Below the pieces are notes generated by a model. That model was not told the DNA's origin. It did not search any database and worked only from the letters and a program-made list of their open reading frames with translations. Positions 59,338 through 64,000 of a DNA stretch of 64,000 nt are shown piece by piece. A program made the position numbers and the translations under genes. The DNA comes from Mucilaginibacter glaciei (lineage in GTDB: Bacteria; Bacteroidota; Bacteroidia; Sphingobacteriales; Sphingobacteriaceae), in the NCBI RefSeq assembly GCF_014773245.1, contig NZ_JACWMX010000009.1, positions 1 to 64,000 of the forward strand, given 5' to 3'. How positions within the stretch are numbered: position 1 is the stretch's first letter; each line of letters starts with the position of its first letter.

Positions 59338-62082
59338 TTAATAGGTTAACGTTAAGCCACCCCCAAGCCCCATGTCACTATCATAATGAGTGGACAATGA
59401 AAAGTATTTGGTGATGATATACCGCAAACCTGCTGTGTACTCCTTGTCGGTGTTGATCATGAGCGTCATGCGCAGCCGCTGCGCTACCGGGATATCTTCC
59501 CGTCCCAACTGGAAGCGCAGTTTGCCATTTCCGTCGATCCGCATGTCAGCCACAAATAGCATAGGTAGCGTATAAGCTACACCCGCAACTACCGTGTGCC
59601 GGTTTTCTTTATTACTGACCTGGCCGAAAAGGTTTTTGTAATCGCTGCCAAAAATATTCTTTTCATCAGGGTTAAACTTTTTGTAGTGATAATCGAAGCC
59701 TACGTATGGGAACAACCACTGGTTTCGACCGATATAACGGCCGACCATCGTTTCACTCTCATACCCCATCATGGCATCCGTGCCTAAATGCCACATGGTG
59801 GTAGCTTTCCAACGGGTACTGCCGAGCATGAGTTGTCCGTCTGTTCCATTACTTTCCAAACCAACCTTGTCCATCAGGTGCGGCATCTGATCGTCCCAAA
59901 ATAGCCTGCGCTGTGCCAGCTTCGGATCAGGCACATCAGGGTTCGGCGGCGAATTTTCATAGCTAAATACACGGCCCATACCGCTCATCATGTGATATAA
60001 TATATGGCAGTGAAAAAACCAGTCCCCGCCCGGTTCATTGGCCGCGAATTCTATGGTGTCCCGTTCCATTGGCATGATGTCGATCACGTTTTTCATAGGA
60101 GCCTTCTCACCCTGACCGTTTAAAACCCGGAAGTCATGGCCGTGCAGGTGCATAGGATGCCGCATCATACTGTTGTTATACAGAATGATCCGCAAGTTTT
60201 CGCCCTTTTTAATCAGGATTTTATCTGATTCAGAAACGGTCTTATTATCCAGCGTCCATACATAACGGTTCATGTTGCCGGTCAGGTCAAACTTCAGTTC
60301 GCGCATAGGCCCTTTAGGCAGTGTAGTCTTTTGCGGATCACGTAGCATATTATAATTGAGGGTTACAATGTCAGGGTTGTCGGCAGCCATGTTCATGCCT
60401 GACATACTCTTATCATTCGCCATCTGCATACCCGGCATACTGCTTTTTTCATTGTCTGCTTTAGGATTTTCTTCGCCGGTGATTTCCGGATACATTACTG
60501 TATTCATGTCCATGATCTGGTTCTGCATGGTCATCCCATCCATTTGCACCATGTTGCCGTTCATGTCCATCATGTCGTTCATCATTTTCATTCCGGCAAA
60601 GTATTTCAGCTTCGGCATCTTCCCCGCATAAACTTTATCGCCCTTACCCAGCCAAAGTGAAGCCGATTTGGTCCTGTCCTCCGGGGTAACTAAAAATTCG
60701 TAACTTTTATTTTCAGGAATAGTGACGACAACATCGTAGGTCTCTGACACAGCAATAATAAGACGATCTACTTCTACCGGTTCTACATCGTTTCCGTCAG
60801 TAGCGACCACCGTCATTTTTCCACCAGCATATTTCAACCAGAAATACGAGGAGGCTCCGCCATTGGCTATACGTAACCTTACTTTTTGGCCGGCTTTAAA
60901 TTGTGGTTCTTCTAACTGGTTTTGGCCATTGATCAGGAATTTATCATAGTAAACGTCACTTACATCCATGGCGTTCATGCGCTTCCATTCGTTTCCAACT
61001 TTTGTTTTGAAGTGGCCTGTTTGTATTGCCTCCAGGTAACTCTGGGTAGTTCCTTTTTTAATTGCGAACCAATCGGTCGCAGCATGAAGGCTACGCGCTA
61101 CTTCTTTGGGGTTCATATTCGTCCAGTCGCTCAGCACCATTGGAATAGTAGGAATATCCCATTCCTGCCTTTTATTCATAATAAAGGAACCATACATGCC
61201 GATCTGTTCCTGTAATCCGGTATGGCTGTGATACCAATGGGTACCATGTTGTTTGATCGGAAACTTGTATAAGTGCGTTGCCCCGGGTTTGATAGGCATT
61301 TGCGTAAGGTTCGGAACGCCGTCATAACGGTTAGGTAGGAACAGACCGTGCCAATGCAGAGATGTTTCCTCCTTCAGCCTGTTGTGTACATAGATCTCAG
61401 CCGTATCCCCTTCCGTAAAAGTTAGTGTTGGCATCGGGATACTACCGTTTACCGCGATTGCCCTTTTAGGTTTACCGCCGTAAGTTACGGTCGTGTCGGC
61501 AATGTAAAGATCGTACCGAACCGTGCGTGGAGGGTATTTGGCAACAATCGTTTTCATTGGCCCCAGATGCGCTTTCGCTGCTTCTATTTCTGCGGGACCT
61601 GCGGGCATATCCATGCCGTCCATTTTCATGCCGGTCATATTTTCGTCCTTTTTCGTGCTGTCGGCCACCGGTATTTCCAGGTATTTTGATGGCTCTTTGA
61701 CCAGTTTCATCCCGCACTTAGGGCAATTGCCCGGTTGCGCGGAATCGACGCCCGGATGCATCGGGCAAGTGTAGTTCTTGGCCTGCACTGCCGGTTTTGT
61801 CCCCATTGACATGCCATCTACTTTCGTGTTTTTTTCCTTCACAGGCATATTCATTCTGACAGCTTTTTTAGCAGCAGCTTTCTGTTTTTCTTTGATCAGT
61901 TTCATGCCGCATTTGGGGCAGTTGCCCGGTTTCGCAGCATGGATCTCCGGGTGCATCGGGCAGGTATAGGTAATGGGCTGCTGTTTTTGCATCCCGCTCA
62001 TGTTTTGCATGTCGTTTTGTGCAAATACTACTTGCCTGAGGCAAAGCAGCAGCGCTACGATCAGTATTTTCTTCATTTTCAT
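59338..62082 (-). CDS. copA: Multicopper oxidase with two metal-binding domains and a C-terminal barrel-like domain
   Basis: A 914-residue exported protein. After the signal peptide come two heavy-metal-binding domains (YTCPMHPEIHAAKPG near residues 39-53 and YTCPMHPGVDSAQPG near 104-118, each with CPKCGMKL). A CopA-type multicopper oxidase follows with all four copper motifs: HWHGLFLPNRYDG, YHSHTGLQEQ, MRHPMHLHGHDF and WFFHCHILYHMMSGMG, and a Met-rich segment before the last cupredoxin domain. Residues from about 729 to the end resemble the CopB outer-membrane protein, with alternating strands ending GLGGGLTLTY. It probably oxidises Cu(I) in the periplasm or at the outer membrane. Confidence 0.88.
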   Translation of the reverse strand: MKMKKILIVALLLCLRQVVFAQNDMQNMSGMQKQQPITYTCPMHPEIHAAKPGNCPKCGMKLIKEKQKAAAKKAVRMNMPVKEKNTKVDGMSMGTKPAVQAKNYTCPMHPGVDSAQPGNCPKCGMKLVKEPSKYLEIPVADSTKKDENMTGMKMDGMDMPAGPAEIEAAKAHLGPMKTIVAKYPPRTVRYDLYIADTTVTYGGKPKRAIAVNGSIPMPTLTFTEGDTAEIYVHNRLKEETSLHWHGLFLPNRYDGVPNLTQMPIKPGATHLYKFPIKQHGTHWYHSHTGLQEQIGMYGSFIMNKRQEWDIPTIPMVLSDWTNMNPKEVARSLHAATDWFAIKKGTTQSYLEAIQTGHFKTKVGNEWKRMNAMDVSDVYYDKFLINGQNQLEEPQFKAGQKVRLRIANGGASSYFWLKYAGGKMTVVATDGNDVEPVEVDRLIIAVSETYDVVVTIPENKSYEFLVTPEDRTKSASLWLGKGDKVYAGKMPKLKYFAGMKMMNDMMDMNGNMVQMDGMTMQNQIMDMNTVMYPEITGEENPKADNEKSSMPGMQMANDKSMSGMNMAADNPDIVTLNYNMLRDPQKTTLPKGPMRELKFDLTGNMNRYVWTLDNKTVSESDKILIKKGENLRIILYNNSMMRHPMHLHGHDFRVLNGQGEKAPMKNVIDIMPMERDTIEFAANEPGGDWFFHCHILYHMMSGMGRVFSYENSPPNPDVPDPKLAQRRLFWDDQMPHLMDKVGLESNGTDGQLMLGSTRWKATTMWHLGTDAMMGYESETMVGRYIGRNQWLFPYVGFDYHYKKFNPDEKNIFGSDYKNLFGQVSNKENRHTVVAGVAYTLPMLFVADMRIDGNGKLRFQLGREDIPVAQRLRMTLMINTDKEYTAGLRYIITKYFSLSTHYDSDMGLGGGLTLTY

Positions 62083-62087
62083 TTTTT

Positions 62088-62543
62088 CTACAGGCTATCC
62101 GATGTTTGTTTGACCCAGTTCGTTAATAATATCTGTTCCGCCCTGGAAAGGAAAGCGTCCCGGTGAAGCAGCGTGTAGGAAGACAAGGGCATGGAAGCCT
62201 CGTCGAGGCTTTCACCTATCGCCCGCAATTTGCTCCTTTGTTTTCGGGCGCTGTAAGTTCCGAACGCATTAAAGTTTAATTCAGCCTTTCCATCCCGCAC
62301 ATGCCGATCCATCAACAGCCTTACCGGCTGTAGTCTGGCATACCAAGGGTATACCGTTTTATTGCTGTGGCAATCATAACAGGATCTTTTCAGGATCAGC
62401 CCGACACTGGCAGGTATATGATAAACGCCGGAGATATCATGGACAGGTGTATTGCCTGCTTCGTTATGATCACGGGGGATGAACTGTATAGCGATGAACA
62501 AAAGCAGGGCTACACCGGGCAAACGTTTGAACATCCGTTTCAT
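62088..62543 (-). CDS. Haem-binding domain protein (c-type, Haem_bd family)
   Basis: A 151-residue protein with an N-terminal membrane helix (GVALLLFIAIQFI) and a periplasmic domain with haem motif CYDCH at residues 55-59. NKTVYPWYARLQPV is characteristic of the Haem_bd family. The distal ligand may be the Met in ASMPLSSY. It may pass electrons in copper redox chemistry; this is inferred from its place 5 bp before the multicopper oxidase gene. Confidence 0.86.
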   Translation of the reverse strand: MKRMFKRLPGVALLLFIAIQFIPRDHNEAGNTPVHDISGVYHIPASVGLILKRSCYDCHSNKTVYPWYARLQPVRLLMDRHVRDGKAELNFNAFGTYSARKQRSKLRAIGESLDEASMPLSSYTLLHRDAFLSRAEQILLTNWVKQTSDSL

Positions 62544-62546
62544 GAC

Positions 62547-63125
62547 TTATTTGATTTCTTCTTTAACAGACCCGCAGGTTGGCATTTTAGTACCCAGGTA
62601 GGGATTTTTGATCGCTTTGGTTTCGCTTAGCCAGTCAGCTCCTTTGTTATTGTTATACATCGGGCAATGATCAACGTATAAGGATTGTCCCGCGCCGAAT
62701 AGTTTAACAAGATCGACTATATCCTGGCTCAACATCTCGAAATGCTCCCGCTGGTGGGGTAACTTCCCGGCGCTTTCGCCGATATGTTCGGCCATTTCTT
62801 TAGCATCCCCTTGAATGTCGGCAAAAGACTTCTTTTGAGTTACAGTCAAGGCGGTTTGATCAAAATTGGCGAAGCCTGTAGCGATTGCTTTTCCTGCGGT
62901 GGCAGCTTCGTCGCTATTATCAGCGGCGAGCGCATTCTTTAATTGCAGGTAATTGTCCAGAAGACTTTTTACCGCTGGTTTTGTTTGAGCTGCCCGTTTT
63001 CCGGTTGCGGAGGCCATTTTAGTAGTGTCAGTTGTGCTTGAAGCAACAGGCTTATTTGAATTATTGCAGGCTGCTATCGTTAATGAAGTTGCAGCAAAGG
63101 CAACGACAATGATCAGATTTTTCAT
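62547..63125 (-). CDS. DUF3347 domain lipoprotein
   Basis: A 192-residue lipoprotein (LTIAAC lipobox). The DUF3347 helical domain runs from LLDNYLQLKNALAADNSDEA to the end. It has the typical His/Met/Cys end: YVDHCPMYNNNKGADWLS and NPYLGTKMPTCG, suited to bind copper. I used the ATG at the signal sequence; a longer frame adds 17 residues. It ends 3 bp before the haem-binding gene. Confidence 0.85.
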   Translation of the reverse strand: MKNLIIVVAFAATSLTIAACNNSNKPVASSTTDTTKMASATGKRAAQTKPAVKSLLDNYLQLKNALAADNSDEAATAGKAIATGFANFDQTALTVTQKKSFADIQGDAKEMAEHIGESAGKLPHQREHFEMLSQDIVDLVKLFGAGQSLYVDHCPMYNNNKGADWLSETKAIKNPYLGTKMPTCGSVKEEIK

Positions 63126-63204
63126 GATGTAATTTTTATGGTAACATATTAGCCCTGCTAAACGAAGTAAAATCATTTAGCAGGGTGTTCATTACTCCCG
63201 TTGA

Positions 63205-63705
63205 TTATTTGTTCAGGGTTTCGCTCACTTTGCCGCAGGTAAGCATCTGGTTTCCATAATATGGGTTTTTGATTGAGGCATCAGCAGATAGCCAGTAACT
63301 CTTTTTCATCGGGCAGTAGTCATAGTAAACAGCCTGGTCGGTCAGTTTAACGGCCTTAGCGAGTTTGAAAAAGTTGGCGGATAAATTAGCAAATCGCTCC
63401 CTTTGAACGGCGATATCCTTGCTTTCAGAAATACGTCTGGCATCAGCCGACAGTTTCTCCTGTAAGGACATAAATGCTTCCATATCAGCTGCCGGTAGTG
63501 ATTTCATGTCCACTGCGCTCAATAATGTCACAAATTCAGCTGAGCCGGTAGCCGCCTCAGGACTTGCGGAAGCAATGAGTGCGTTTTTCATGCTATAATA
63601 GGAAGTCAGCAACGGGCTAAGTGCGGTTGATTTGGCACCTTGAGCGAAAAGTTGTTGAGTAAACGCGGTCGCGATTAGCGCGGCTATTAAAAATATTTTT
63701 TTCAT
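63205..63705 (-). CDS. DUF3347 domain exported protein
   Basis: A 166-residue periplasmic paralog of the next gene, with signal peptide MKKIFLIAALIATAFTQQLFA. The DUF3347 domain has LLTSYYSMKNALIAS and ends with YYDYCPMKKSYWLS and NPYYGNQMLTCG, so the Cys/Met group is kept, but the histidine of DHCPM is tyrosine. It is likely the first gene of the copper operon running leftward, with an upstream 12-bp palindrome. Confidence 0.84.
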   Translation of the reverse strand: MKKIFLIAALIATAFTQQLFAQGAKSTALSPLLTSYYSMKNALIASASPEAATGSAEFVTLLSAVDMKSLPAADMEAFMSLQEKLSADARRISESKDIAVQRERFANLSANFFKLAKAVKLTDQAVYYDYCPMKKSYWLSADASIKNPYYGNQMLTCGKVSETLNK

Positions 63706-63728
63706 GATCTTCTAAATTGATTATTGAC

Positions 63729-63740
63729 ATAGTATACTAT
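63729..63740. promoter_or_regulatory. Palindrome upstream of the copper operon
   Basis: ATAGTATACTAT is a perfect 12-bp palindrome 24 bp upstream of the first DUF3347 start. A second inverted repeat, CATGGC-GTA-GCCATG, lies at 63746-63760. Both are candidate operator elements for copper control. A related TATAGTATAC occurs before the MarR gene at 18.16 kb. Confidence 0.4.
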
Positions 63741-63780
63741 AAAGGCATGGCGTAGCCATGATATATTCAGACTATTCTAA

Positions 63781-64000
63781 TCAGATCAGGAAACTTTGTA
63801 TGGAAACCCGGATATCCGTGTCAGGGGGCCGTCGCCGCTCATCCGTAACTTTGAGTTGGGGCAAACACATATCAGTCACCGGATTCAGAAAAAAATCAAT
63901 TGGGTGACTAATAAAGAAAAAGGTTGGTATAACCACGGTGGTATTGCCGGCCGGAATTTGTTTGGCCTGCGAAATAAAGTTATTGACTGCACCCTGGCAG
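63781..64000 (-). CDS. Partial small protein at the right edge (5' end off window)
   Basis: An open minus-strand frame reaches the window edge and ends LKVTDERRRPPDTDIRVSIQSFLI. It contains a hydrophobic stretch (TVVIPTFFFISHPIDFFL) and has the orientation of the copper operon. I cannot name it. A plus-strand frame over the same bases is also open, so the assignment is uncertain. Confidence 0.4.
   Translation of the reverse strand, partial: CQGAVNNFISQAKQIPAGNTTVVIPTFFFISHPIDFFLNPVTDMCLPQLKVTDERRRPPDTDIRVSIQSFLI

Noticed and set aside
1..64000. CRISPR arrays, insertion sequences, integrases, rRNA or tRNA genes
   Set aside because: No regularly spaced repeats, no transposase or recombinase motifs and no RNA gene could be found on either strand by reading. 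Mobile-element activity is inferred only from truncated duplicates and the tags.

Overview
The window looks like an accessory, metal-resistance-rich stretch of a Bacteroidota chromosome, most likely a Sphingobacteriaceae member (Mucilaginibacter/Pedobacter-like). Reasons: family content typical of that group (HYC_CC_PP, DUF3347, DUF6799 and DUF6428 proteins, YTCPMHP heavy-metal-binding domains, a 7TMR-DISM/LytS-type kinase with a LytTR regulator, AraC proteins with a DUF6597-like N-terminus), starts mostly without a clear Shine-Dalgarno sequence, and a promoter of the TTTG-N20-TAnnTTTG type. The genus is inference.

Layout. (1) 0.1-0.8 kb: a sterol-desaturase-family membrane protein. (2) 1.0-12.5 kb: a large arsenic island. 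It contains arsM, an epimerase, a TlpA-like protein, two arsenosugar-associated glycosyltransferases, the radical SAM enzyme arsS, an AhpD-like protein and a DUF547 protein. These face, divergently, an arsR-led operon with a DUF6428 Cys-rich protein, an ArsN2-like acetyltransferase, the arsenate reductase arsC, two unknown proteins, the ACR3 arsenite exporter and two tandem metallophosphoesterases. Two identical palindrome cores mark the likely ArsR sites. (3) 12.5-13.2 kb: a 5'-truncated cusB copy. (4) 13.3-17.1 kb: a persulfide/sulfite operon (Crp-family regulator, TauE/SafE exporter, two YeeE/YedE halves, CstB-like persulfide dioxygenase-rhodanese). (5) 17.2-25.7 kb: a DUF202 protein, two MarR regulators, a divergent pair of paralogous small membrane proteins, and a TolC-RND-MFP tripartite efflux operon closed by a clear terminator. 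(6) 25.7-27.6 kb: decayed genes (a MarR-like regulator, a PAP2 phosphatase) around an intact PepSY-like protein. (7) 28.0-35.6 kb: a Cu(I)/Ag(I) Cus-type operon on the minus strand, with CusA split into two overlapping ORFs, then a 3'-end fragment of a Cu-ATPase gene. (8) 36.2-46.2 kb: small redox modules (three SDRs, an AhpD-like protein, a flavin reductase, an amidohydrolase, three AraC and one MarR regulator, an aldo/keto reductase pseudogene). (9) 46.6-55.0 kb: a LytS/LytR-type two-component pair, a cluster of NTF2-like exported proteins with two membrane proteins, tandem AraC paralogs and a cupin. (10) 55.0-56.0 kb: a gene-poor kilobase. (11) 56.1-63.7 kb: a copper-handling island (Met-rich DUF6799 protein, CopB-type ATPase, multicopper oxidase fused to a beta-barrel-like domain, haem-binding protein, two DUF3347 proteins).

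The arsenic genes form a reduce, methylate/glycosylate or export scheme. The two copper islands cover cytosolic export (P-type ATPase), periplasmic oxidation and buffering, and transenvelope efflux.

The most unusual signal is a short C-terminal coding tag that recurs eight times, always on the plus strand. Its pattern is G-x-x-S-N-x-x-[IL]-x-x-L-[KR], usually followed by a stop, and copies differ by synonymous and conservative changes. Two copies sit directly beside the broken ends of duplicated metal genes, and one reaches the left window edge in an open frame. This looks like repeated module accretion at the 3' end of a protein-coding gene, but no integrase is visible in the window.
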